Shown piece after piece: positions 1-6,418 of a stretch of DNA of 15,680 bases (its first letter is position 1; every line of letters starts with the position of its first letter). The position numbers and the translations under genes are program-made. Source of the stretch: an uncultured bacterium (GTDB taxonomy: Bacteria; Patescibacteriota; Patescibacteriia; 2-12-FULL-60-25); assembly GCA_937968025.1 (NCBI GenBank), contig CALBSL010000169.1, forward strand, positions 1-15,680, given 5' to 3'. The notes beneath the pieces were generated by a model that worked only from the letters and a program-made list of their open reading frames with translations, did no database searches and was not told the origin of the DNA.

Positions 1-112
1 CAAATGCATCATGCTCCCCTATTTCTTGCGCTGCTCGCTGCAGGGATTGTTCAAGCATGGTGAGATCAAACGGGATTTTGGCGCCGCTACGAGTGAGAAC
101 AAAGAAGGACAT
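1..112 (-). CDS. Ribonucleotide reductase large subunit, N-terminal fragment (ATP-cone); runs off the window
   Basis: Only the first 37 codons are present. They read MSFFVLTRSGAKIPFD followed by LTMLEQSLQRAAQEIG, the pattern of an ATP-cone (V-x-R-x-G-x-x-x-P-F-D, then a helix). This regulatory nucleotide-binding domain sits at the N-terminus of many class I, II and III ribonucleotide reductases and in NrdR. ATG at 112 is the likely start because an in-frame TAG lies three codons upstream; there is no Shine-Dalgarno sequence. Two NrdR-box-like sites immediately upstream strongly favour a reductase, which makes deoxynucleotides in the cytoplasm, over other ATP-cone proteins. The reductase class cannot be told from this fragment. 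Alternatives are nrdR itself, which can also carry NrdR boxes, or another ATP-cone protein. Confidence 0.8.
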   Translation of the reverse strand, partial: MSFFVLTRSGAKIPFDLTMLEQSLQRAAQEIGEHDAF

Positions 113-115
113 AGA

Positions 116-131
116 ACACTAGATATTGTGG
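116..131 (-). promoter_or_regulatory. NrdR box 2 (proximal)
   Basis: On the minus strand this reads CCACAATATCTAGTGT, close to the NrdR consensus, an imperfect palindrome of the form ACAC-WATAT-n-n-n-GTGT. It ends 3 bp before the ATG at 112. Its centre is 32 bp from the other box, the three-helical-turn spacing typical of tandem NrdR operators. NrdR is the ATP/dATP-sensing repressor of ribonucleotide reductase genes. Confidence 0.82.
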
Positions 132-147
132 TTCAAAGCGAACTTGA

Positions 148-163
148 CCACGATATATGGTGT
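148..163 (-). promoter_or_regulatory. NrdR box 1 (distal)
   Basis: On the minus strand this reads ACACCATATATCGTGG, again a near-consensus NrdR box. It is separated from box 2 by 16 bp. It contains the best candidate -10 hexamer for the downstream gene, so NrdR binding would be expected to exclude RNA polymerase. Confidence 0.82.
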
Positions 164-179
164 TTCAAAGGGTGGGCAA
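152..179 (-). promoter_or_regulatory. Putative promoter of the ribonucleotide reductase gene
   Basis: On the minus strand TTGCCC (174-179), a 16-bp spacer and TATATC (152-157) match sigma70 boxes at 4 of 6 positions each. The -10 lies inside NrdR box 1, and box 2 would fall in the short leader. The location fits the operators, but the hexamers are only fair. Confidence 0.4.
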
Positions 180-185
180 ATCTCG

Positions 186-218
186 CTATTTCACCCAAGA
201 ATCAGGCGTATTTTTCAT
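186..218 (-). CDS. Possible 10-residue leader peptide (MKNTPDSWVK)
   Basis: An ATG at 218 opens a 10-codon frame ending in TAG. AGGAGG stands 6 bp before the ATG, the strongest Shine-Dalgarno match in the window, where nearly all real genes lack one. The peptide has no recognisable function and no run of one amino acid that would suggest attenuation. It lies between the exonuclease terminator and the NrdR-controlled promoter, and I see no clear promoter of its own. A chance purine run is a real alternative. Confidence 0.2.
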   Translation of the reverse strand: MKNTPDSWVK

Positions 219-246
219 CTCCCCCCTCCTTTTAGGCCGATTCCGA

Positions 247-255
247 TGTGGATAA
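247..255 (-). promoter_or_regulatory. DnaA box (perfect TTATCCACA)
   Basis: The minus strand reads TTATCCACA, the exact consensus DnaA box, 83 bp upstream of NrdR box 1. DnaA is known to control ribonucleotide reductase transcription in Escherichia coli. Only one box was noticed, so an origin is not indicated; a chance match is possible. Confidence 0.45.
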
Positions 256-276
256 AAAGATTTCCCCGCTCGCTGC

Positions 277-305
277 AAGCAAAAAGAGCTCGCCTGAGCT
301 CTTTT
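277..305 (-). terminator. Rho-independent terminator of the exonuclease gene
   Basis: A perfect 10-bp stem (AAAAGAGCTC and GAGCTCTTTT, loop AGGC, 282-305) begins 4 bp after the TAA at 310-312 and is followed on the minus strand by TTTTTGCTTG. Confidence 0.75.
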
Positions 306-309
306 CCTC

Positions 310-891
310 TTACAATCCAAGCGACAGGTTGATCGCGGTGCGCGCTGCTGGGATGGGTGGTTCGATCGGTAACGTGATCCGCTGCTTCGCTCCCTGACGA
401 TCGAAGTAGAACACTTCTTGATGTTCGAGAGCATGCTCATAGACATCTTTCGTCACTCGTACATCTTGCAAGCAATACTCCTTGAGCTTATCGAGCTCCC
501 CTTTCTTCCAGTATTCGACGGCCATCAAACCGTGTCCAGACTTCCCCACGCCAAGCGTCGCCTCAGCCACGGAATCAAGCTTGATACGATGTCCCAGCTT
601 CTTTTCAATTTCTACTAGCAGATCAACCGTGGGCAGCTGACTGATATTTCCCGTGTAGTACCGCTGCATACATGGGTAGTCAAAACCGAGCAGGTTGTAG
701 CCGATAATACGCTCAGCGCGTTCAAGGCGGGGCCAGAGTTTCGGGAGGTCCTGCTCGAAAAACGCTTCGTACGTATCCGTTTCGTAAAAGTAGACCCCCA
801 CCAAGGATATGGAAAGCAGTGTTGGGTTGTAGGCGCCCACATCCTGGAAGGTATTTTGTGTTTCAATGTCGAGCACGATTTCTTTTCGCAT
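310..891 (-). CDS. DEDD-family RNase H-like 3'-5' exonuclease
   Basis: This 193-residue protein is a predicted cytoplasmic 3'-5' exonuclease of the ribonuclease H-like fold. Motif I is VLDIET (D8, E10), motif II is GYNLLGFD (N66, D71), and motif III is YCLQDVRVTKDVY (Y139, D143). Together these give the DEDD metal-binding set, probably the DEDDy type because tyrosine precedes the last Asp by four residues. It is little more than the catalytic domain and resembles stand-alone YprB/RNase H-like proteins; DNA or RNA as substrate is not decided. The open frame extends upstream to 1056, but that part overlaps the divergent protease and reads as proline/arginine-rich noise, so I chose ATG at 891. 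No Shine-Dalgarno sequence is present. A candidate -10 box lies 12 bp upstream, implying a very short leader. Confidence 0.82.
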   Translation of the reverse strand: MRKEIVLDIETQNTFQDVGAYNPTLLSISLVGVYFYETDTYEAFFEQDLPKLWPRLERAERIIGYNLLGFDYPCMQRYYTGNISQLPTVDLLVEIEKKLGHRIKLDSVAEATLGVGKSGHGLMAVEYWKKGELDKLKEYCLQDVRVTKDVYEHALEHQEVFYFDRQGAKQRITLPIEPPIPAARTAINLSLGL

Positions 892-903
892 AGGTTCGGC
901 CGG

Positions 904-932
904 AGGATAGCGCGCTCGTTGAGTCGTGTAAA
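904..932 (-). promoter_or_regulatory. Promoter of the exonuclease gene
   Basis: On the minus strand TTTACA (927-932), a 17-bp spacer and TATCCT (904-909) match sigma70 boxes at 5 and 4 of 6. Transcription would begin about 5 nt before the ATG at 891. It overlaps the divergent protease promoter candidate. Confidence 0.5.
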
Positions 933-947
933 CGGGCGTGGTACCGT
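919..947 (+). promoter_or_regulatory. Weak candidate promoter of the secreted protease gene
   Basis: TTGAGT (919-924), 17 bp, then TACCGT (942-947) preceded by the extended -10 element TGG. The -10 is poor, but it lies 9 bp before ATG 957, similar to the near-leaderless layout of other genes here. Confidence 0.25.
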
Positions 948-956
948 TCGGCGTAT

Positions 957-2096
957 ATGCGTCGATCTCCCCTTCTTTTGCTCGCCCTCCTCGCCCTCCC
1001 TGTATCGGTACAAGCACAAGCGACCGATCCCCTTCCGGCCGGGGTTCGGCAAGCAACGGTACGAGTGGTTTGCGAAAACCGCCAGGGGTCAGGAACGATC
1101 ATCAGCCGCGATGGCTACGTCCTCACCAATGCCCATGTGGCGGCCAATCTAGAAGCGACCCCGCCAAAAGCTGCCACGGAATGCCGTGTGGGGATTATTG
1201 ACCCTGCAACGGAACTCATTCGCTACACCTATCGTGCTCGTGTTGATCGCTGGGTCGCGAACCATGCCAACAACCAGGACTTTGCCCTGCTCCGCATCAC
1301 GACGCCCGTCAGTCGCGAGGAGGTATTTGGCGACTTTCCTTTTTTGAAGATTTGGGAGTTTTCCGAAGAGAATGACCGCATGTGGACACTTGGGTTTCCT
1401 GGCGGCAGCGTGTTTACTGTTCTCCCCGGCTACATTCAAGGGTTTGGGAATGGCTTTATCCGCACCACGGCGAGTTTCCGTCCCGGAAATTCTGGCGGCA
1501 GCGCCATCAATGCGCAGCATCATTTGATCGGCGTGCCAACGCGCATCGTCACGATCACGGAAGATGGAAAAGCGCAACGAATTCGCTACGAACTGGTCGA
1601 CATCCGCGCCGTCCTGCAATGGCTCGATGCGATCGGTCCAACGGAGCGTGATCGCTACTTCACCTTTGCTGATCCTGCGCGCTCGCGCTTGTCGGTGAGC
1701 TTTATCGCGCAATCGTCTCTTGAGTGTGATTATGTCGTGCGAACTCGCCAAGGAAGCACGGTGTTCTGCCTCCTCCCCGGCGATGAGCGACTCGTCTTCC
1801 CCAACGCCGCTACCTTCATGTCGTGGTATCCGACCTTTGAAACCGTTGAAACCGTGCCTGATGAAGCGCTCCACGGCTTTACCTTGAAGCGGAATGTCAC
1901 GCTCCGACCGGGCACCCTCGTGAAATCGCAAACGTACTCGGAAGTCTATCTCGTCACGGATGTATTTGGCACGATGCGCCATATTCCAAGCGAAGCGCGA
2001 GCGATCGAGCTCTGGGGGGCCAACTGGGCTTCGCTCGTTCGTGATGTTCCTGATGAGTTTTTTACCAATTATTCAATCGGTCCGGAACTGAACTAA
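957..2096 (+). CDS. Secreted trypsin-like serine protease with C-terminal surface domain
   Basis: This is a 379-aa exported endopeptidase of the chymotrypsin/HtrA-like fold. Residues 1-20 form a signal peptide (MRRSP, a leucine-rich core, then VQA before QA). The catalytic triad is visible: H60 in LTNAHV, D108 in NNQDFALL, and S179 in RPGNSGGSAI. The protease domain spans about 30-235; there is no PDZ domain. Residues about 265-379 form a separate domain with FPNAATFMSWY, LRPGTLVKSQ, GTMRHIPSEA and LWGANWASLVRDVPDEFF. I recognise this as a domain shared by many secreted Patescibacteria proteins; its function is unknown to me, with cell-surface attachment a guess. Cysteines 39, 76, 257 and 271 could form disulfides outside the cell. 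It is the only plus-strand gene and is monocistronic. I see no U-tailed terminator on its strand. ATG 957 is chosen because the signal peptide starts there. Confidence 0.88.
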   Translation: MRRSPLLLLALLALPVSVQAQATDPLPAGVRQATVRVVCENRQGSGTIISRDGYVLTNAHVAANLEATPPKAATECRVGIIDPATELIRYTYRARVDRWVANHANNQDFALLRITTPVSREEVFGDFPFLKIWEFSEENDRMWTLGFPGGSVFTVLPGYIQGFGNGFIRTTASFRPGNSGGSAINAQHHLIGVPTRIVTITEDGKAQRIRYELVDIRAVLQWLDAIGPTERDRYFTFADPARSRLSVSFIAQSSLECDYVVRTRQGSTVFCLLPGDERLVFPNAATFMSWYPTFETVETVPDEALHGFTLKRNVTLRPGTLVKSQTYSEVYLVTDVFGTMRHIPSEARAIELWGANWASLVRDVPDEFFTNYSIGPELN

Positions 2097-2103
2097 CGAC
2101 ACA

Positions 2104-2138
2104 AAATAAAAAACGCCCCCGATGGACATCGGGAGGCG
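2104..2138 (-). terminator. Rho-independent terminator of the orphan gene
   Basis: The stem CGCC-(T)-CCCGAT / ATCGGGGGCG (2114-2138) has one bulged T and a GTCC loop. On the minus strand it is followed by TTTTTTATTTTG. The plus strand has no T-run after it, so it serves the minus-strand gene ending at 2152, not the protease. Confidence 0.85.
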
Positions 2139-2151
2139 AGAGAGGTGAGGT

Positions 2152-3036
2152 TCAGCTGGTTCTGAGGATCTTGGGAACAGAGGCCTGGTGCACAGCCTTT
2201 GAGAGGCTGTAGGCAATGAGCTCAGCGCGTTCATCGTGCTCGCTCCGCACGATCATGGGGGCGTGCTGCCACGGCTCCGTGCTCGGCGGTTCCTTCCGCC
2301 AGGGATGTCGGCTACTGACGGTCAGTCGATACCCACCCAGAATCGGGTGCGGGATGCGCACACCGTCGAGCTGATGCGCAAGTGGCCAATGGAGCGCGTA
2401 GGCCGCCAGAACGCCGGCGTGCGCCGAGGTTCGGTCAACGACCTCTTCAGGCTTGGGCGTCCTCAGCCTGGCGTCATTCGCCAGGATGGTTCCGCGCTTG
2501 ATCAGTTCCTCCTCGATCGTTTGCTGCTTGAACGACTTCAATCTCGTCTGTTCTACGGGCGTCCGATACTCCAGATCGATGAACTCGACCCGCAGACGAT
2601 ACCTGGGGGCACTGATTCGAGGACCGAGACAGATACCTGCCTCGTTGTCTGGATCACCAGGTCCAAACCGAGGTTGCCTATCGTGACGGGTCTTGAGACA
2701 GCCATACAGCCGAGCCCGAAGGAAACGAAAGGTATCCACGGTCGAACCCAGGTAGGGCACGATGACGAGGCAGTGACCGGGCGGAGCTCGACCCGCAGAC
2801 CACCCCACCGCATCGTCAATGACCGCGGCATAGGCACGAACCCGACGGAGATCCTCCGGAGTGCACGGCAAAGGCAGGTCGGGAAACAAGTTCCCCCAGC
2901 GCGCCAAGGCGGCGAGCTGATCATGAATGCTCAGGTAGCGTCCGTGAATGAATGTATCCTTTGGTCGCAGAGGCCACTCCACGATCCCTTCTTCGAACTG
3001 AAACAGTGGTGCGGTGTTCGGTGTTCTTGCGCTCAT
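2152..3036 (-). CDS. Hypothetical protein, 294 aa, unrecognised
   Basis: I do not recognise this family. The protein is soluble-looking: no signal peptide and no clear transmembrane segment, though VIVPYLGSTVDTFRFL near residue 100 is hydrophobic. It is rich in Arg, Pro and His; notable stretches are RYRLRVEFIDLEYRTPVEQT and LKSFKQQTIEEELIKRGT in the middle and a helical C-terminus. ATG at 3036 is chosen over the GTG at 3066 because GAGG lies 6 bp before it and because the GTG overlaps the -10 box. Rows of 60 nt counted by hand inside the gene are 65, 70, 60 and 68% G+C, against 57, 45 and 50% for rows in typA and dnaE. It has its own promoter and terminator. The antisense frame at 2236-3051 is also open, as expected in G+C-rich DNA, but has no better start or context. 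Confidence 0.7.
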   Translation of the reverse strand: MSARTPNTAPLFQFEEGIVEWPLRPKDTFIHGRYLSIHDQLAALARWGNLFPDLPLPCTPEDLRRVRAYAAVIDDAVGWSAGRAPPGHCLVIVPYLGSTVDTFRFLRARLYGCLKTRHDRQPRFGPGDPDNEAGICLGPRISAPRYRLRVEFIDLEYRTPVEQTRLKSFKQQTIEEELIKRGTILANDARLRTPKPEEVVDRTSAHAGVLAAYALHWPLAHQLDGVRIPHPILGGYRLTVSSRHPWRKEPPSTEPWQHAPMIVRSEHDERAELIAYSLSKAVHQASVPKILRTS

Positions 3037-3065
3037 GACGAACCTCGTTGAAAAAGAGCCCCTCA

Positions 3066-3094
3066 CCTATACCAGATTTCGTCGATTTTGCCAA
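3066..3094 (-). promoter_or_regulatory. Promoter of the orphan gene
   Basis: On the minus strand TTGGCA (3089-3094), exactly 17 bp, then TATAGG (3066-3071) preceded by the extended element TGG. The predicted leader is about 23 nt and contains GAGG 6 bp before the ATG at 3036. Confidence 0.6.
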
Positions 3095-3105
3095 GGCCAT
3101 CTACC

Positions 3106-3135
3106 AAACAAAAACTCCCGAGACTATCGGGAGTT
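3106..3135 (-). terminator. Rho-independent terminator of typA
   Basis: A perfect 9-bp stem AACTCCCGA / TCGGGAGTT with a 5-nt loop (3113-3135) lies 11 bp after the typA stop codon. On the minus strand it runs into TTTTTGTTT. Confidence 0.88.
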
Positions 3136-3146
3136 ATTGTTTGATC

Positions 3147-4949
3147 TTACGATCCAGACGCGCGCTTGCGCTCAAATTCTTTGAGGAAAATCTTGCGGAT
3201 GCGGAGCGATTCTGGCGTCACCTCGAGAAGCTCATCTTCTCCCAGGTATTCCAGACATTCTTCCAGCGTCATGTCGCGAGGGGTCGTGAGACCTTCGGCG
3301 ACTCCGTCTCCCTTCGAACGCATGTTCGAGAGACGCTTTTCTTTACAGACGTTCACGATAAGGTCTTCTGGCTTGGCGTTCTGACCAATGACCATGCCTT
3401 CATACACCTTTGCACCAGGCTTGAGGAAGAGCACCCCACGTTCCTGAGCGCCAAGCATGCCGTAGGTGTTGGATTCACCCGTTTCGTGAGAAATGAGCGA
3501 GCCGTGTGGAACGGCGTCAATCGAGCCGATGAACGGACGATAGCCGAGGAAGAGCGTGTTCAGAATCCCCTGTCCACGCGTATCGACCATGAACTCGTTG
3601 CGGTAGCCGATAAGACCACGCGTTGGTGCTTCGAACTCGAGATAGGCAACCCCGTTTTCGACGCGCATGTTCTTCATGTCGGCTTTACGGCGTCCCATCT
3701 TTTCGATGACCGATCCGCTCATGCCTTCTGGACATTCCATGGAGACCTCTTCGTATGGTTCGGTCTTCACGCCGTTCTCTTCCTTGAAAATAACCTGAGG
3801 ACGAGACACCTGAAGTTCAAACCCTTCACGACGCATGCGTTCAATGAGAATCGAGAGGTGAAGCTCCCCACGTCCTGAGACGATGAAGTTTCCGTCACCG
3901 GCGGCTGGTTCTACCTGGAGAGCAACGTCGTTCTGAAGCTCACGATCCAAGCGCTCCTTAATGTTACGAGACGTCGTGAACTGTCCTTCCTGCCCCGCGA
4001 ATGGGGAGGTGTTCACACCAAACGTCATTTTCACCGTTGGTTCTTCGATATGAATCACCGGCAAGGCTTCTGGAGTGGCTGGATCAGCGACGGTTTCACC
4101 GATGGTGATATCAGAAATACCAGCAAACGAGATAATGTCACCAGCGACCGCTTCTTGTACTTCGATCTTTCCGAGACCCATGAAGCCAATCAACGAGGTG
4201 ATCTTTTGCTGCGATGGCTGACCATTGCGATCGATGCGAACCACAGGACCCGCACGGAACGTTCCACGCATGACACGACCAAGCGCCAAACGACCCTTGT
4301 AGTTGTCGTAGCTCACGTTGGCAACGGACACCTGCAATGGACCCGTAGCATCAGCGGTTGGTTCCGGGATCTCCTTCACGATCGTTTCGAAGAGCGGACG
4401 AATGTCCGTCATGGTGTCGAGGTTGTTTTCGAGACCCGCCTTCCCCTGCTTGCCGGAGGCGTACAGAATTGGGAAGTCCGTCTGCGCATCAGAAGCTCCA
4501 AGCGTGACGAAGAGGTCGAAGACCTGGTTCACCACCCAGTCCGTACGTGCTTCTGGCTTGTCGATCTTGTTGATGACCACGATGATGCGGTGCCCAGCCT
4601 CGATCGCCTTCTTCAAAACGAAGCGCGTCTGTGGCATTGGTCCTTCCTTCGCGTCAACGAGCAAGAGTGCGCCGTCCACGAGGTTCATGATGCGTTCCAC
4701 TTCCCCACCGAAGTCGGCGTGTCCTGGAGTATCAACGATGTTGATCTTGACCCCCTGGAAGTTCACCGCACAGTTCTTGGCGAGAATCGTAATACCGCGC
4801 TCGCGTTCGAGTTCGTTCGAGTCGAGAATCGCTTCTCCCTCGAGAGTTTTATCCTTAAAGGTCTCCGATTGACGGAGAAGAGCGTCGGCGAGGGTGGTTT
4901 TCCCGTGGTCGACGTGCGCGATAATCGCGATATTGCGGATGGCAGGCAT
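3147..4949 (-). CDS. typA: Ribosome-associated GTPase TypA/BipA
   Basis: TypA/BipA is an EF-G-like translational GTPase that binds the 70S ribosome and helps ribosome assembly and growth under stress, especially cold. The 600-aa length matches the family. The G motifs are all present: P-loop AHVDHGKT (11-18), switch I RGITI (51-55), DTPGH (73-77) and NKID (127-130). Domain II follows at about 200-300, then the EF-G-like domains III and V (with [18 protein letters not shown]) and the TypA-specific C-terminal domain (with [13 protein letters not shown] and the end ERKRASGS). ATG 4949 opens directly onto [19 protein letters not shown]. It is monocistronic with its own strong promoter and terminator. 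There is no Shine-Dalgarno sequence; the bases just before ATG are pyrimidine-rich (CTTTTCTCTTCT). Confidence 0.97.
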   Translation of the reverse strand: MPAIRNIAIIAHVDHGKTTLADALLRQSETFKDKTLEGEAILDSNELERERGITILAKNCAVNFQGVKINIVDTPGHADFGGEVERIMNLVDGALLLVDAKEGPMPQTRFVLKKAIEAGHRIIVVINKIDKPEARTDWVVNQVFDLFVTLGASDAQTDFPILYASGKQGKAGLENNLDTMTDIRPLFETIVKEIPEPTADATGPLQVSVANVSYDNYKGRLALGRVMRGTFRAGPVVRIDRNGQPSQQKITSLIGFMGLGKIEVQEAVAGDIISFAGISDITIGETVADPATPEALPVIHIEEPTVKMTFGVNTSPFAGQEGQFTTSRNIKERLDRELQNDVALQVEPAAGDGNFIVSGRGELHLSILIERMRREGFELQVSRPQVIFKEENGVKTEPYEEVSMECPEGMSGSVIEKMGRRKADMKNMRVENGVAYLEFEAPTRGLIGYRNEFMVDTRGQGILNTLFLGYRPFIGSIDAVPHGSLISHETGESNTYGMLGAQERGVLFLKPGAKVYEGMVIGQNAKPEDLIVNVCKEKRLSNMRSKGDGVAEGLTTPRDMTLEECLEYLGEDELLEVTPESLRIRKIFLKEFERKRASGS

Positions 4950-4961
4950 AGAAGAGAAAAG

Positions 4962-4976
4962 ACACCGAACAGGTGT
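4962..4976 (-). promoter_or_regulatory. Small hairpin in the typA leader
   Basis: The minus strand reads ACACC-TGTTC-GGTGT, a 5-bp stem in the roughly 30-nt typA leader, ending 12 nt before the ATG. It could shape initiation in a transcript without a Shine-Dalgarno sequence. It is small enough to be chance. Confidence 0.3.
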
Positions 4977-4985
4977 TTGTCGCGT

Positions 4986-5014
4986 AGTATAGCGAAAAAA
5001 GGCCAGGTTGTCCA
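4986..5014 (-). promoter_or_regulatory. Strong sigma70-type promoter of typA
   Basis: On the minus strand TGGACA (5009-5014), exactly 17 bp including a T6 run, then TATACT (4986-4991). Each hexamer matches 5 of 6. It begins only about 10 bp beyond the U-tract of the preceding terminator. Confidence 0.78.
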
Positions 5015-5023
5015 GGGTACGAA

Positions 5024-5056
5024 GAAATAGAAAAAGCCGCCTTCTTCAGACGGCTT
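5024..5056 (-). terminator. Rho-independent terminator after the beta-CASP ribonuclease gene
   Basis: Stem AAGCCGTCT / AGGCGGCTT (9 bp with one G-U pair, loop GAAGA, 5034-5056) is followed on the minus strand by TTTCTATTTC. It lies 9 bp after the stop codon at 5066-5068. Confidence 0.87.
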
Positions 5057-5065
5057 CGTCAACCC

Positions 5066-6415
5066 CTACAACTTCACGACGTCCAACAATCTCGGCACGA
5101 TCGCTTCCGTTCCAAGTTCCGCCTGCAGCCGTGTCGCGAGAGCGACGGACGCTCCCTCTTCTCCGTGGGTACAAAACACTTTTTCTGGCTTCCCTGCGGC
5201 GGTTCTGACCCATTTTACGAGCTTGTTCTGGTCGGCATGGGCGCTGTAGGCCCCGATACTCGTGATCTCCGCTCTAACGTCAATAGTCTCTTGCAAGACC
5301 TGCACTTTCTTCGAGTGCTCGTAGAGCTGTCTGCCCAGCGTGCCTTCGGCTTGATAGCCGATGATGAGCACTGTGGAACGTGGATCGCCAAGATAGCGCA
5401 CGAGATGGTGCAAGATACGCCCTCCGTTCATCATGCCTGCACCAGCGATGATAATTTTTGGTCGACGTGCGTCATTAATCTTCATCGAATCTTCACGTGA
5501 GAGACAGACGTGGAGCCCCGGAAAATCAAAGAAGTCTTCCCCTTCAGCCGCTAGTTGTTTCGCCTCTGGATCGTAGTATTGTGGAAATTGACGCATCACC
5601 TCCGTCACGTGGATCGCCATGGGACTGTCCAAAAACACATCCATCGAGGGGAGCTGCTGCGACTGGACCAAGCGGTTTAATTCAAACAGGAGCTGTTGCG
5701 TGCGCTCGATCGCAAATGCCGGAATGACGAGCACACCGTTGCGCTGAGCGGTTCGCACGATGACATCGCGGAGTTTTTGTGTACGCAATGATTCGTCTTC
5801 GTGAATGCGGTTGCCGTAGGTCGACTCCATGACGAGCGCATCTACCGCGGAGAGCTGCGCGGTTTCACGAATGATCGGCACGTGCTCATTGCCCAGATCG
5901 CCGGAAAAGGCGACCTTCGCTCCTCCCCGCTCCGTCAGCTCTACGAAAGCGCTCCCAAAAATATGTCCCGCATCACGAAAACGGAACGACAGATCGCCCA
6001 GGGAAACCGTATGGTTGTATGGAAACGCTTTGAACGCCCGCACCGCCGCTTCGACATCTTGCGTGGAATACGGCATCGGGCGATGAAGGCGCTTGAGATC
6101 GTCTTCGAGAATGCGCTCGGCATCTTCGAGCACGAGCTTTGCGATGGGAGCCGTCGGCTGTGTCGCGTAGATACTCCCCACAAACCCCTCCTTCACGAGC
6201 TTTGGCAGCCGTCCTACGTGATCGAGGTGACCATGCGTGACGATCACCGCATCGATCGTCGAAGCATCAAAAGCAAAGGGCTCAAGGTTCTTGCTCGAGG
6301 AAAACGATCCGCCTTGAAAAAGCCCGCAGTCGATGAGAATGCGGGACTCCTCCGTCTCAACAAGATAGCAAGACCCCGTCACCTCGCGCGTTGCTCCGTG
6401 AAAGCCGATGCGCAT
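5066..6415 (-). CDS. Metallo-beta-lactamase-fold beta-CASP ribonuclease
   Basis: This 449-aa cytoplasmic protein belongs to the CPSF73-like/YSH1 group of bacterial beta-CASP RNA-processing nucleases. Zinc ligands: THGHLDHVG gives H61, H63, D65 and H66; H151 lies in DAGHIFGSAF; D173 in FSGDLG. Beta-CASP motifs: ESTYGNR (A, E197), PAFAIERTQ (B, about 232-240) and SAHAD (C, H393). THGE at 416-419 gives a late His. The set appears complete, so activity is expected as an RNA endo- or 5'-exonuclease. It lacks the extra C-terminal domain of RNase J. ATG 6415 follows the stop of the membrane-protein gene by 3 bp with no Shine-Dalgarno sequence, so translation is probably coupled to that gene. Confidence 0.92.
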   Translation of the reverse strand: MRIGFHGATREVTGSCYLVETEESRILIDCGLFQGGSFSSSKNLEPFAFDASTIDAVIVTHGHLDHVGRLPKLVKEGFVGSIYATQPTAPIAKLVLEDAERILEDDLKRLHRPMPYSTQDVEAAVRAFKAFPYNHTVSLGDLSFRFRDAGHIFGSAFVELTERGGAKVAFSGDLGNEHVPIIRETAQLSAVDALVMESTYGNRIHEDESLRTQKLRDVIVRTAQRNGVLVIPAFAIERTQQLLFELNRLVQSQQLPSMDVFLDSPMAIHVTEVMRQFPQYYDPEAKQLAAEGEDFFDFPGLHVCLSREDSMKINDARRPKIIIAGAGMMNGGRILHHLVRYLGDPRSTVLIIGYQAEGTLGRQLYEHSKKVQVLQETIDVRAEITSIGAYSAHADQNKLVKWVRTAAGKPEKVFCTHGEEGASVALATRLQAELGTEAIVPRLLDVVKL

Positions 6416-6418
6416 AGG

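Noticed and set aside
186-255. Replication origin near the DnaA box
   Set aside because: Only one DnaA box was noticed, with no AT-rich unwinding element and no dnaA or dnaN nearby.
892-1056. N-terminal extension of the exonuclease to 1056
   Set aside because: It overlaps the start of the divergent protease, has low-complexity Pro/Arg/Gly sequence, and the DEDD fold starts at the ATG at 891.
1149-1982. Minus-strand frame opposite the serine protease (277 codons)
   Set aside because: The plus strand encodes a clear signal peptide and catalytic triad; this is its shadow.
2114-2138. Hairpin as terminator of the plus-strand protease
   Set aside because: On the plus strand the stem is followed by AGAGAGG with no T-run; only the minus direction has a U-tract.
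2236-3051. Plus-strand frame opposite the orphan gene (271 codons)
   Set aside because: G+C-rich DNA leaves several frames open. The minus frame has the fitting promoter, SD-like site and terminator; this one has none.
3048-3878. Long plus-strand frame opposite typA (276 codons)
   Set aside because: It lies wholly antisense to typA, has no recognisable domain, and its composition is that of a reversed coding strand.
4050-5030. Second long plus-strand frame opposite typA (326 codons)
   Set aside because: Antisense shadow; it is rich in Arg, His and Asp as expected from reverse-reading, and would read through the typA promoter.
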